From assembly GCA_900316265.1 (NCBI GenBank), contig ONCH01000011.1, positions 1 through 60,530 on the forward strand: a stretch of 60,530 bases of DNA. Reading direction: 5' to 3'. Shown here one piece after another: positions 33,791 to 42,447 of this stretch. The DNA is from an uncultured Prevotellaceae bacterium. GTDB taxonomy: Bacteria > Bacteroidota > Bacteroidia > Bacteroidales > Bacteroidaceae. Made by a program: the position numbers and the translations under genes. Numbering within the stretch: position 1 is the first letter of the stretch; each line of letters opens with the position of its first letter. The notes below the pieces were generated by a model. The model ran no database searches, was not told the DNA's origin, and worked only from the letters and a program-made list of their open reading frames with translations.

Positions 33791-35185
33791 ATGGCAAAAG
33801 ACAAAATTATGTACGTCTGCGACAACTGCGGACAGGAGTCGGCTAAATGGATAGGTAAATGTCCTGCCTGCGGCCAATGGAATACGTTCAAGGAAATCAA
33901 GGTGGCAGACACTCGTAAACAGGTAGCAACCACCAGTGCTGCAGCGTCAGCTGGCCATCAGTTACGCCAGAATAAAGTGTTGCGTCTGAAGGACATCTCA
34001 TCGCATGATGACCCACGCATCGACATGCACGATGCAGAGCTGAACCGTGTGCTGGGTGGCGGACTGGTACCTGGCAGCATTGTACTGCTGGGTGGTGAGC
34101 CAGGCATCGGCAAGTCAACACTATCCCTGCAGACCATGCTCGCTCTGACAGACAAGAAAGTGCTCTATGTGAGCGGTGAGGAAAGTGCTCACCAACTGAA
34201 AATGCGCGCCGAAAGGCTTGCGGTCAGCAATTCTCCCGCCGATGACAATTTTCTGCTGCTTTGCGAGAACTCCCTAGAGGCCATCTTCGACCACATCAAA
34301 GAGGTACAGCCAGAAGTGGTGGTCGTTGACTCCATACAGACCATCTCCACAGAAGATGTAGAAAGCAGTGCCGGCTCCATCGTCCAGGTTCGTGAGTGTG
34401 CCTCTGCCCTACTCCGCTTTGCCAAAACCAGCGGTGTACCTGTTATCCTGATTGGCCACATTACCAAGGAAGGTACACTGGCAGGTCCAAAGATTCTGGA
34501 ACATATCGTCGATACCGTCATCCAGTTTGAGGGCGACCAACACTATATGTACCGCATTCTGCGAAGTATCAAGAACCGTTTTGGCTCCACATCGGAATTG
34601 GGTATCTATGAAATGCAACAGACTGGTCTGCGTCAAGTAAACAATCCTTCAGAACTATTACTGACTGACAATCACGACGGACTCTCTGGCGTGGCTATCA
34701 GCAGTGCCATAGAAGGTGTACGTCCCTTCTTGGTTGAGACACAGGCGCTGGTATCATCGGCAGCTTATGGTACACCACAACGCTCAGCAACGGGTTTTGA
34801 CCAGCGACGTCTGAACATGTTGTTGGCAGTACTAGAGAAACGCGTGGGTTTCAAGTTGATGCAGAAGGACGTCTTCCTGAACATTGCCGGTGGACTGCGT
34901 GTTACCGATATGGCTATGGACCTAAGCGTCATCGCCGCCGTACTCAGCAGCAATGTAGACACACCCATTGAAGAAGGTTGGTGCATGGCTGGCGAAGTAG
35001 GACTTTCTGGCGAGGTACGCCCTGTAGCTCGCATTGAACAGCGTATCAGTGAGGCTGAGAAGCTGGGCTTCCAGCATATCATTATACCAAAATACAACCT
35101 CAGCGGTCTGAACCGTAAGAAGTTTAACATCGAACTCGTTCCCGTCCGTAAAGTAGAAGAAGCACTTAGAGCATTATTTGGATAA
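33791..35185 (+). CDS. radA: DNA repair protein RadA
   Basis: This 464-residue protein starts at MAKDKIMYVC (33791). A four-Cys zinc finger (CDNCGQ and CPACGQW, residues 9-29) leads into a RecA-like ATPase with Walker A GGEPGIGKST. The RadA-specific KNRFG motif follows (SIKNRFGSTSELGIYEM). A C-terminal Lon-protease-like domain (AGGLRVTDMAMDLSVIAAVLSS) completes it. RadA drives branch migration of recombination intermediates. It is followed by queC with no gap. Confidence 0.97.
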   Translation: MAKDKIMYVCDNCGQESAKWIGKCPACGQWNTFKEIKVADTRKQVATTSAAASAGHQLRQNKVLRLKDISSHDDPRIDMHDAELNRVLGGGLVPGSIVLLGGEPGIGKSTLSLQTMLALTDKKVLYVSGEESAHQLKMRAERLAVSNSPADDNFLLLCENSLEAIFDHIKEVQPEVVVVDSIQTISTEDVESSAGSIVQVRECASALLRFAKTSGVPVILIGHITKEGTLAGPKILEHIVDTVIQFEGDQHYMYRILRSIKNRFGSTSELGIYEMQQTGLRQVNNPSELLLTDNHDGLSGVAISSAIEGVRPFLVETQALVSSAAYGTPQRSATGFDQRRLNMLLAVLEKRVGFKLMQKDVFLNIAGGLRVTDMAMDLSVIAAVLSSNVDTPIEEGWCMAGEVGLSGEVRPVARIEQRISEAEKLGFQHIIIPKYNLSGLNRKKFNIELVPVRKVEEALRALFG

Positions 35186-35186
35186 T

Positions 35187-35840
35187 ATGAAAGACTCAGT
35201 ATTGATATTAAGCGGTGGCGTAGACAGTGTCACCTTGTTATATGATGAACAAGAGCGCATTGCCTTGGCCATCTCGTTCGACTACGGTTCCAAGCACAAC
35301 AAGCGGGAGATTCCATTTGCCAAATGGCATTGTGAGCAGTTAGGTATCAAGCACATCACTATTCCTCTCGACTTTATGACAAAATATTTCGTCAGTTCGC
35401 TCTTAGAGGGTGGCGAGGAAATTCCTGAAGGCCACTATGCTGACGACAATATGAAATCGACCGTCGTCCCCTTCCGTAATGGCATTATGCTGTCCATTGC
35501 GGTAGGTATTGCTGAAAGCAATGGTTTGAAGTATGTCATGATGGCCAATCACGGTGGCGACCATACCATCTATCCAGACTGCCGTCCAGAGTTTGTAGAT
35601 GCCTTCGACCAAGCTGCTTGTGCAGGCACCTATGTCAATGTCCACTTGCGCTCACCCTACACCAATATCACCAAGGCTGATATTGCCCATCGTGGTAAGA
35701 CGCTGGGCATAGACTACTCGAAGACGTGGTCGTGTTACAAAGGCGGTGAGAAGCACTGTGGCAAGTGCGGCACCTGCGTGGAGCGTCGCGAGGCCTTCGC
35801 GCTGGCAGGTATCGATGACCAAACACAATATGAAGAATGA
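35187..35840 (+). CDS. queC: 7-cyano-7-deazaguanine synthase
   Basis: This 217-residue enzyme converts carboxydeazaguanine to preQ0 with ATP and ammonia in the queuosine pathway. The PP-loop LSGGVDSVTLLY is at residues 6-17, and the zinc site C-KGGEKHCGKCGTC lies near the C-terminus. ATG at 35187 is preferred to the in-frame TTG at 35178, which lies inside radA. The stop overlaps the next start. Confidence 0.93.
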   Translation: MKDSVLILSGGVDSVTLLYDEQERIALAISFDYGSKHNKREIPFAKWHCEQLGIKHITIPLDFMTKYFVSSLLEGGEEIPEGHYADDNMKSTVVPFRNGIMLSIAVGIAESNGLKYVMMANHGGDHTIYPDCRPEFVDAFDQAACAGTYVNVHLRSPYTNITKADIAHRGKTLGIDYSKTWSCYKGGEKHCGKCGTCVERREAFALAGIDDQTQYEE

Positions 35841-36769
35841 TATCCATGAAACGACTCTGTAAACTAATTTCCGACTATATGGCGCTGCTAGTACTGTTAG
35901 CAGCAGTGGTAGCATTGGTGTTTCCCGATGCGTTCAACAGCGTGAAACCTACTGTTATCAATCCACTATTGGGTGTTATCATGTTCGGCATGGGAATGAC
36001 ACTCCACTTCGACGATTTCCGTGTGGTGTTCAGCCGTCCGCGCGATGTCCTCATTGGCTGTCTGGCTCAATTTACCGTCATGCCCTTGCTGGCTTGGACA
36101 CTGGCACGATTCTTCGGTCTCGACGAGGCACTGACCGTTGGTGTGGTACTGGTAGGCTGTTGTCCTGGTGGTACGGCATCAAACGTTATTACCTATCTGG
36201 CCAAGGGCGATCTGGCGCTGAGCGTTGGTATGACGGGTGTCTCAACGCTGTTGGCCCCTATAATGACACCGTTATTGGTATGGCTGTTGGCTGGTAAGAC
36301 GGTCAATGTCGATGTAGCGGCTATGTTCCTCAGCATTCTTTGGGTAGTTATCCTGCCCATTATTGCAGGTCTTATCGTCAAACAGCTATGGCCCAAGCAG
36401 ACGGAGAAGGCGGTAGTCTACATGCCTGCGCTCTCCTCGCTGACCATTGCTACGATTGTACTTATTATTATTGCAGCCACGGCTCATCGCCTGATGGCTG
36501 GTGGACTGATTATCGTTGCCGTCGTCATGCTCCACAACATGGGAGGTCTTGCAATTGGCTATCTCATTGGACGTCTGTTGCGTATCAGTACATCTAAGCG
36601 TAAAGCACTGAGCATCGAGGTGGGTATGCAGAACTCCGGACTGGCCTCGTCGCTGGCCACACTCCACTTTGCCGCCTATCCAATGGCAGCCATCCCTGGC
36701 GCCATCTTCAGCGTCTGGCATAACATCAGCGGAGCCCTCGTTGCCCGCCTCTATCGCAGAACTACTTGA
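35837..36769 (+). CDS. Bile acid:sodium symporter (BASS) family transporter
   Basis: This 310-residue inner-membrane protein has about nine or ten transmembrane helices. BASS signatures are visible: GVIMFGMGMTLHFDDF, GCCPGGTASNVITYLAKGDLALS and VGMQNSGLASSLATLHF. Members move organic anions (pantothenate, keto acids, bile acids) with sodium; the substrate is not predictable here. ATG at 35837 overlaps the queC stop (ATGA); ATG at 35846 is an alternative. It is the last gene of the radA-queC-BASS run. Confidence 0.88.
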   Translation: MISMKRLCKLISDYMALLVLLAAVVALVFPDAFNSVKPTVINPLLGVIMFGMGMTLHFDDFRVVFSRPRDVLIGCLAQFTVMPLLAWTLARFFGLDEALTVGVVLVGCCPGGTASNVITYLAKGDLALSVGMTGVSTLLAPIMTPLLVWLLAGKTVNVDVAAMFLSILWVVILPIIAGLIVKQLWPKQTEKAVVYMPALSSLTIATIVLIIIAATAHRLMAGGLIIVAVVMLHNMGGLAIGYLIGRLLRISTSKRKALSIEVGMQNSGLASSLATLHFAAYPMAAIPGAIFSVWHNISGALVARLYRRTT

Positions 36770-36809
36770 CTGATATACACGATATCTTCAATAACTAACT
36801 TATCAACAA

Positions 36810-38366
36810 ATGATGAAAAAACTGTTTTTGCCGCTTCTGCTCATGGTAGCAGTATCTGCTCAGGCCGCAGACAAAATTGCAACGCCACACTCTGACCAAG
36901 GGTCAGAGAATCCCGTGTTAACAATTGAGGGTGGTCAGGTGCAAGGCGTACTGGCCGACGACCATCCTGACGTGTTTGTCTATCGTGGCATTCCCTATGC
37001 AGCACCTCCCATTAAGGAGAACCGCTGGAAAGAGCCACAGCCCATTGTACCTTGGAAGGGTGTGAAGATTTGCGACACCTTTGGACATCCCAGCTATCAG
37101 GCTATTCAGTATCCTGGTGGTTACTTCACCGAGTGGGGGTATGGCAAAGAGGCTCCGTATAGTGAGGACTGCCTATATCTGAACGTGTGGACAAAGGCTC
37201 CTGGTCAGGTCAACAAGAAGCTACCTGTGGCTTTGTGGATTCATGGTGGCGGTTTTCGTGAGGGATGGGGCTCTGAGCCTGAGTTCGACGGACATGAATG
37301 GGGTGCCAAGGATGTGGTACTCGTCTCCATCAACTATCGTCTGGGCGTATTTGGATTCCTCGTTCACCCAGCCCTGACAGCAGAGAGTCCGCATCACTCA
37401 TCGGGCAACTACGGCATTCTCGACCAGATTGAGGCATTGAAGTGGATTAAGAAAAATATCGCCCAGTTTGGTGGTGACCCCAACAACGTGACCATCTTCG
37501 GACAGAGTGCTGGTGGCGGTAGTGTACGTACGCTCTGTGAGAGTCCGCTGGCTCGCGGTTTGTTCCACAAGGCAGTCATCATGAGTGCCCAGGGACTCGC
37601 TATCCCTGATGCCAATGGTAATATGATTGGTGGACGTTATAGTGGTGGTACGTTTGCCGACGCTGAGGCTAATGCCAAGAAGGTGTTCGACTGGGCAGGA
37701 CTGACCGACCTGCAGAAAATGCGTCAGGCCAGCACCGAGACAGTCTTTGCGCTGAACACGCTGTATTATCAAATTAACAATGACGGACAGCAGGCCAGTG
37801 GACCTATGGCATTTATGCGACGTGGCCTTCCCTTTATGCCAATGATTGACGGTTATGTCTGCGTAAAGAGTTTCGATGACGCTACACGTGAGGGTAGCCT
37901 TGCCGATGTTCCTTATATGATTGGCTTCACGCTAAACGACATGGGTAATATGGCACCAAACATCGTTGAGTTCTGCAAGGTTCGTCAGCAGAAAGGCGGC
38001 AAGGCATGGGCCTACCAGTTTGCCCGTCCATTACCCGACGACGGTTCTCATCCTGAAGTGACACAGCGTCTGAAAGGTGCCTTCCACTCCTCAGACCTTT
38101 GGTTTGTCTTCAAGTCACTGAAGCATTGTTGGCGTCCTTGGACCAAGGGCGACTGGGACCTCTCTGAGAAGATGCTCACCGCATGGAGCAACTTCGTGAA
38201 GTACAGCGACCCCAACGGACCAAAGGGTGGCACATGGGCACCCTGCACAGAGAAGAACCCCAACTTCATGGTATTTAAGCTCGACGACAAAGATGCTGAG
38301 GCTTCTTTCTTCGGCACCCCCGAGAGAGCCCCACAACCCCAAGGCTTCGGTTTCCCAGGAAGATAA
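36810..38366 (+). CDS. Type-B carboxylesterase with an 11-codon repeat insertion
   Basis: This 518-residue exported alpha/beta hydrolase has a signal peptide ending SAQAA. The oxyanion segment is WIHGGGFREGWG, the nucleophile elbow is GQSAGGGS (Ser near residue 233), and a candidate catalytic His lies in GAFHSSDL near residue 427. EDCLYLNVW is the other family signature. Codons for IATPHSDQGSE, just after the signal peptide, are a 33-bp hairpin repeat in frame (36877-36909). The mature domain proper begins at VLTIEGGQVQGV. Substrate unknown. Confidence 0.88.
   Translation: MMKKLFLPLLLMVAVSAQAADKIATPHSDQGSENPVLTIEGGQVQGVLADDHPDVFVYRGIPYAAPPIKENRWKEPQPIVPWKGVKICDTFGHPSYQAIQYPGGYFTEWGYGKEAPYSEDCLYLNVWTKAPGQVNKKLPVALWIHGGGFREGWGSEPEFDGHEWGAKDVVLVSINYRLGVFGFLVHPALTAESPHHSSGNYGILDQIEALKWIKKNIAQFGGDPNNVTIFGQSAGGGSVRTLCESPLARGLFHKAVIMSAQGLAIPDANGNMIGGRYSGGTFADAEANAKKVFDWAGLTDLQKMRQASTETVFALNTLYYQINNDGQQASGPMAFMRRGLPFMPMIDGYVCVKSFDDATREGSLADVPYMIGFTLNDMGNMAPNIVEFCKVRQQKGGKAWAYQFARPLPDDGSHPEVTQRLKGAFHSSDLWFVFKSLKHCWRPWTKGDWDLSEKMLTAWSNFVKYSDPNGPKGGTWAPCTEKNPNFMVFKLDDKDAEASFFGTPERAPQPQGFGFPGR
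36877..36909 (+). repeat. 33-bp hairpin element, copy 5, in frame in the esterase
   Basis: TTGCAACGCCACACT followed by CTGACC-AAG-GGTCAG forms a perfect stem (CTCTGACC with GGTCAGAG). Its length is 11 codons, two bases shorter than the 35-bp intergenic form. Confidence 0.9.
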
Positions 38367-38394
38367 GCGCAAGGAAAACGATATATAACTGATA

Positions 38395-38436
38395 AATTCT
38401 CTAGAGAATACTTGAGATTCTCTAGAGAATTTTTTA
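38395..38436 (+). terminator. Terminator of the carboxylesterase, arms self-palindromic
   Basis: AATTCTCTAGAGAAT (38395-38409) and ATTCTCTAGAGAATT (38417-38431) form a perfect 15-bp stem around CTTGAGA-type loop bases, then a T-run. Each arm holds the palindrome TTCTCTAGAGAA. Confidence 0.9.
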
Positions 38437-38456
38437 CTAACATAATTAATACAGAG

Positions 38457-39524
38457 TTAGTTCATTAGTATCTGAACAATGCGCTCGGCGGTGCGGCCGT
38501 CCCAACGGTCAGGCAAAGAGGCAGTCTTCCACTGACCTGTGACAAGATGCTGCAATTCCTCACGCAGGCGGTCAGCATCCTCGCCAACAAGAACGTTGGT
38601 GCCTTGCTTGACGGTCTCGATATGTTCGGTATAGGAGTTGAGCGTGATGCAGGGAATCTGGTTAAAGGTTGCCTCCTCAGCAACGTTGCCTGAGTCGGTA
38701 ATGAGACCTTTGGCATGTGCGGTGAGATAGCCGAAGTCGAGGTAGCTGAGAGAAGATGTCAGATGGATAAGGGAAGATGGCAAATGGAACGAAGACACTA
38801 CATCATAAGCACGGCCACGAAGGGGAGCAATAACAGGTAGAGAACCGGCAACATCGGCAATAGACTGGAGCATACGACGCAGGTTGTCCTCATCAGCTAA
38901 CAGAGCTTTGCGGTTGATGGTGAAGACAAGGTATTCGCCGTCGTTGATACCATCGAGACAGGCCGGACGCGTCCATCGGTCGTGGTTGTAGCGCAGGGTA
39001 TCCATCAGGATGTTACCCACCATAAATATCTTATGATTCTCAGCACCTTCACGGGTGGCAATGCTGCTAGAGCCTACACCTGCAGTAAACAACAGGTCGC
39101 TGAGTCCGTCAATCACCAGACGATTGATTTCCTTGGGCATGGAGATATCAAACGAGCGTGTACCTGCCACGAGGTGAGCCAGGCGCAGTCCACGCTTCTT
39201 GGTGACGATAGCTGCAGCCATTGTCGAAGCGAGGTCGTCAACCACTATAACTGTATCGGTTGTGTTCTGTTCTAGATAGCATTCAAACTCAGCCATCACC
39301 CTACCCGTCAGTTCATTAAGGTTCTCACAATCGACACCTAAGAACACATCTGGGCGACGAATCTGCAGGTCATCGAACAGCGACGGTTCCAAAGTTGAAT
39401 CGTCAGCAGTACCTGCATAGACCAGACGGTATGCGCAATTGTCAGTACGCTCGATAGCACGGATGAGTGGCGCCACCTTGATAAAATTGGGGCGAGCACC
39501 CGTAAATATGCAAATATTCTTCAT
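38457..39524 (-). CDS. wecB: UDP-N-acetylglucosamine 2-epimerase (non-hydrolysing)
   Basis: This 355-residue cytoplasmic enzyme interconverts UDP-GlcNAc and UDP-ManNAc for surface polysaccharides. Family motifs are TGARPNFIKVAPLIRAI at the start, MPKEINRLVIDGLSDLLF and LITDSGNVAEEATF. The start is ATG 39524; a GTG lies three codons upstream. A stretch SFHLPSSLIHLTSSLS is encoded by TTCCATCTTCCC-like text (38747-38792) in the loop before SYLDFGYL, where the family normally has a short linker. The usual EAGLRS reads VAGTRS here. Confidence 0.87.
   Translation of the reverse strand: MKNICIFTGARPNFIKVAPLIRAIERTDNCAYRLVYAGTADDSTLEPSLFDDLQIRRPDVFLGVDCENLNELTGRVMAEFECYLEQNTTDTVIVVDDLASTMAAAIVTKKRGLRLAHLVAGTRSFDISMPKEINRLVIDGLSDLLFTAGVGSSSIATREGAENHKIFMVGNILMDTLRYNHDRWTRPACLDGINDGEYLVFTINRKALLADEDNLRRMLQSIADVAGSLPVIAPLRGRAYDVVSSFHLPSSLIHLTSSLSYLDFGYLTAHAKGLITDSGNVAEEATFNQIPCITLNSYTEHIETVKQGTNVLVGEDADRLREELQHLVTGQWKTASLPDRWDGRTAERIVQILMN
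38747..38792. repeat. Low-complexity text repeat inside the epimerase gene
   Basis: On the coding strand it reads TTGCCATCTTCCCTTATCC and CATCTGACATCTTCTCTC, like the intergenic CT-rich text at 661-700 and 2169-2205. Confidence 0.6.
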
Positions 39525-39555
39525 AGAAACCACGAATTATACGAATGAAAAGTAT

Positions 39556-40860
39556 TTATTGTTCTGGGACCTGCCAGCCAATTTTTTTCTCATAAGCTGG
39601 TGACTCCTCTTTAAGCCGGAAGTCGTAAATCAGATTATCTCCATCAACCAGCAGGAAGTGTTTGGTGCCTTGAATCTCGTCGTCGGTCTTCTCCCAAATA
39701 ACATCTTTCACAAGTTCAGCATCCTTAACCTCAGGAGTGCGCAGCAGACAGTTCTCGAAATAGTAGCCAGAATCCTCGTTAACATCTCCCATGACGACAT
39801 CGTCTGCATAACCTGTTGCCAACGTATTGGTACACAATAGTTTAATGGGTTTCTTGTCAGAGGGAGCAAAGCGCAGTGCAACACCACGATTCGCCGATAG
39901 CGGATAGAACTGAGGCAATGTGGTGTGGTCAATAGCAGCCTGACAGCCCAAGAGTGCTACACAGTCGTTTAGAGCATTCGACAATACACAGTTACTGATG
40001 GCTACATCGCTATCGTGAGCCCACAGACCAAAGCCCTTATTGTTGTGAACAATTGTATTAGTGAGCAAAACGGTGGTGGAGTCGCAGTGCAATGCATCCA
40101 TCGCATTACGAATCACACAATCCGTAAACTGACAACCGACAGCTTTCGGCTTCACCGTAATACCTTTCCACTGACCACTCACACGGTCGTAAGGAAGGTT
40201 GGCGAACATATGGTCAAGACGGTCACCGCGGAATATTACATTTTCAGCTACCAAAGCTCCACTGACGTTGATGCCTGCTCCGTCATGAAAATAGAGCGTC
40301 GTATTCTTGATGGTCAACATAGTACCCTCGGCAACGTTAATGCCTCCGTAAACAACAATGGGTGTGGACGTTTCAATGGTGCGGTCAGCAGTTATATCGA
40401 CCGTTTGCCACTGTTCAGCATTCCAGCTATAGGTGCGAAGATTCACCTTCTGCACCACCCCACTCTCCAGCGTAAACAACAGGTTGTCTTCCAGCAATTG
40501 CGGATCGGGCGAAGTATTCTCTGTAGCCGTTACCTCAACAAAAACGCGCAGACTGTCGCCCTTGCGAATCTCCAAATCGTTGACAACAGGATTAAGAAAA
40601 GTACCGTCAACATTAGCACGGAAACCAGACTGTCCGGCACGTTCCAAACGAACGGTACGCAGGCGCAGACCATCGCCCGACTGGTTGTGCACCCAGAAAG
40701 AGTAGGTGGAAGAGGGCACCTTGGCAAAGAGGGTATCCATGCGTACAGTGTCGCAAGTGAACGTCAGACGATGACTAGCATCCGTAGAGAATGAGTCATT
40801 ATCGCTGCATGACACCAGCAACATCACACCAATTATTATAAAAAAGAAAAGCCGTTTCAT
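39556..40860 (-). CDS. Right-handed beta-helix lipoprotein
   Basis: This 434-residue lipoprotein (start MKRLFFFII at 40860; lipobox VMLLVSC) has a central series of short strand repeats typical of a parallel beta-helix (GGINVAEGTMLTIKNTTLYFHDGA, CQFTDCVIRNAMDALHCDST, TNTIVHNNKGFGLWAHDS). No catalytic residues for a polysaccharide lyase are evident. It probably binds or processes a surface ligand; the function is unknown. Confidence 0.75.
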   Translation of the reverse strand: MKRLFFFIIIGVMLLVSCSDNDSFSTDASHRLTFTCDTVRMDTLFAKVPSSTYSFWVHNQSGDGLRLRTVRLERAGQSGFRANVDGTFLNPVVNDLEIRKGDSLRVFVEVTATENTSPDPQLLEDNLLFTLESGVVQKVNLRTYSWNAEQWQTVDITADRTIETSTPIVVYGGINVAEGTMLTIKNTTLYFHDGAGINVSGALVAENVIFRGDRLDHMFANLPYDRVSGQWKGITVKPKAVGCQFTDCVIRNAMDALHCDSTTVLLTNTIVHNNKGFGLWAHDSDVAISNCVLSNALNDCVALLGCQAAIDHTTLPQFYPLSANRGVALRFAPSDKKPIKLLCTNTLATGYADDVVMGDVNEDSGYYFENCLLRTPEVKDAELVKDVIWEKTDDEIQGTKHFLLVDGDNLIYDFRLKEESPAYEKKIGWQVPEQ

Positions 40861-40896
40861 ATAAACATAAAACGACTTTTCTTCCATTTTATTGTG

Positions 40897-40917
40897 CAGA
40901 AAGGCTTACCCTTTCTG
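40897..40917 (-). terminator. Hairpin after rubrerythrin
   Basis: CAGAAAGG-CTTAC-CCTTTCTG, an 8-bp perfect stem just after the rubrerythrin stop. No clear T-run follows on the minus strand, so termination may be weak. Confidence 0.5.
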
Positions 40918-40920
40918 ATA

Positions 40921-41478
40921 TTACTTGCCGAAATAACGCTTCAGCAGACCTGCGAAACCAGCACCATGACGGGCCTCGTCCTTAGCCATCTCGTGAACGG
41001 TATCGTGGATAGCATCGAAGCCAGCAGCCTTGGCATTCTTGGCAATGCGGAACTTGTCCTCGCAAGCACCAGCCTCAGCAGCAGCGCGCTTCTCCAGATT
41101 GGTCTTGGTATCCCATACGCACTCGCCCAGCAGCTCAGCAAAGCGAGAAGCATGGTCAGCCTCCTCGAAAGCATAGCGCTTGAAAGCCTCGGCAATCTCA
41201 GGATAGCCCTCACGATCTGCCTGACGAGCCATAGCCAAGTACATACCTACCTCGCCACACTCACCATTGAAGTGGTTACGCAGGTCGTCAATCATTTCCT
41301 GGGAAACACCCTCAGGCTTGCCGTCGCCAATGCGGTGAACGGTAGCATAGGTAGTCTCACCCTCGTCCTTCAGTTCAGAGAACTTAGAGGCAGGAGCCTT
41401 ACAGATAGGACACTTCTCAGGAGCAGCATCGCCTTCATAGATATATCCACAAACGGCGCAAATGAACTTTTTCTTCAT
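40921..41478 (-). CDS. Reverse-type rubrerythrin (rubredoxin domain first)
   Basis: This 185-residue cytoplasmic peroxide-reducing protein has a rubredoxin-like domain (CAVCGYIY and [11 protein letters not shown], residues 7-33) ahead of the di-iron four-helix domain. Iron ligand helices show [24 protein letters not shown] and [11 protein letters not shown]. Order is inverted relative to classical rubrerythrin, as in the 'reverse rubrerythrins' of anaerobes that reduce hydrogen peroxide. A minus-strand -7 box TATCTTTG lies about 45 bp upstream. Confidence 0.92.
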   Translation of the reverse strand: MKKKFICAVCGYIYEGDAAPEKCPICKAPASKFSELKDEGETTYATVHRIGDGKPEGVSQEMIDDLRNHFNGECGEVGMYLAMARQADREGYPEIAEAFKRYAFEEADHASRFAELLGECVWDTKTNLEKRAAAEAGACEDKFRIAKNAKAAGFDAIHDTVHEMAKDEARHGAGFAGLLKRYFGK

Positions 41479-41531
41479 AATTAATCAGTATTTGTTTGGT
41501 TAGTTAATAATATCACTTTTGCAAAGATACG

Positions 41532-41567
41532 AAGAAAAAATGATTCCTGCAAGTATTTTGCAGGAAT
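41532..41567 (-). terminator. Terminator of the fur-purA-hisS-esterase operon
   Basis: ATTCCTGCAA (41543-41552) and TTGCAGGAAT (41558-41567) form a perfect 10-bp stem followed on the minus strand by CATTTTTTC, 32 nt after the esterase stop. Confidence 0.85.
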
Positions 41568-41598
41568 TATTTTCAACAGAAAGATTTACAACAGTCTT

Positions 41599-42447
41599 TT
41601 ACTGTTCCATCTTGCAGGGTTTGTCGTTGGTGCGATACTTCGAAAATAAAGGAATCTCCTCGCATAGGGCATCAGCCAACAGACGAGCCACCTGATGCGC
41701 ACCGTAAATATTGTAATGGGTATTGTCCTGTTTACCATCAGGAATGGCAGGATGCTCCCCTGGTTTATACCACATATGCAACTTCTTGGAATCCTCAACA
41801 CCCAAGCCCTGCTCCAAATCATGGGTAATCTGGGTAGCATCAACAAAGAGAACATGCAAACTGTCAGCAACATTCCTTGGAGCGACAGCATAGAGCCCGT
41901 GGGTATCAACCAGCACATTGCCCTCCTTGATATTGGCACCATCCTTGAAGGTAGTGTTGCGCAATGCCTCATCATCATCGTTCTTAACTGCCTTAACGGC
42001 AAAATTACGACGCACCACAGGATTCATCAGAATAGGAATACCTCCCTTGGCACGTGTCTCGTTGACGAACTTTGCCAGATTGGCATCAAACGTCGAACCT
42101 GGCTCAGTATGGCGTGCTGGCTGTGGTTTCTCGTCATTATGACCAAACTGGATGATGACATAGTCACCAGGCTGCATTTTGTCGAGTACCTTCTGCCAGC
42201 GGCCTTCGTCGATAAAACTTTTCGATGAGCGTCCGTTGACAGCGTGATTATCGACATGGATGAAGGAGTCATCGAAGTAACACTGCAGAGCCATACCCCA
42301 CCCACGCTCAGGAGAACCTTTAGAGAGATCCTTCTTTGCTGCTGTCGAATCACCAATGATAAAGATAGTAGTAGTTTTCTGTTTGGTGGCCGAGGTGCAC
42401 AAAAGCACCAAGGCCATCAATACTGCAAGTAGTTTGATTTGTTTCAT
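41599..42447 (-). CDS. SGNH-hydrolase, rhamnogalacturonan acetylesterase-like (CE12)
   Basis: This 282-residue exported esterase has a signal peptide ending LLCTSA. The SGNH blocks are IIGDSTAA (Ser near residue 34), [20 protein letters not shown] and the final [11 protein letters not shown]. The arrangement matches CE12 rhamnogalacturonan acetylesterases, which remove acetyl groups from pectin. It overlaps hisS by 4 nt, an unexpected partner, so it is translated from a housekeeping mRNA. Confidence 0.85.
   Translation of the reverse strand: MKQIKLLAVLMALVLLCTSATKQKTTTIFIIGDSTAAKKDLSKGSPERGWGMALQCYFDDSFIHVDNHAVNGRSSKSFIDEGRWQKVLDKMQPGDYVIIQFGHNDEKPQPARHTEPGSTFDANLAKFVNETRAKGGIPILMNPVVRRNFAVKAVKNDDDEALRNTTFKDGANIKEGNVLVDTHGLYAVAPRNVADSLHVLFVDATQITHDLEQGLGVEDSKKLHMWYKPGEHPAIPDGKQDNTHYNIYGAHQVARLLADALCEEIPLFSKYRTNDKPCKMEQ

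Noticed and set aside
40015-40794. 259-codon plus-strand frame opposite the beta-helix lipoprotein
   Set aside because: The minus-strand lipoprotein has a lipobox and beta-helix repeats; the plus frame has no start signal or domain.
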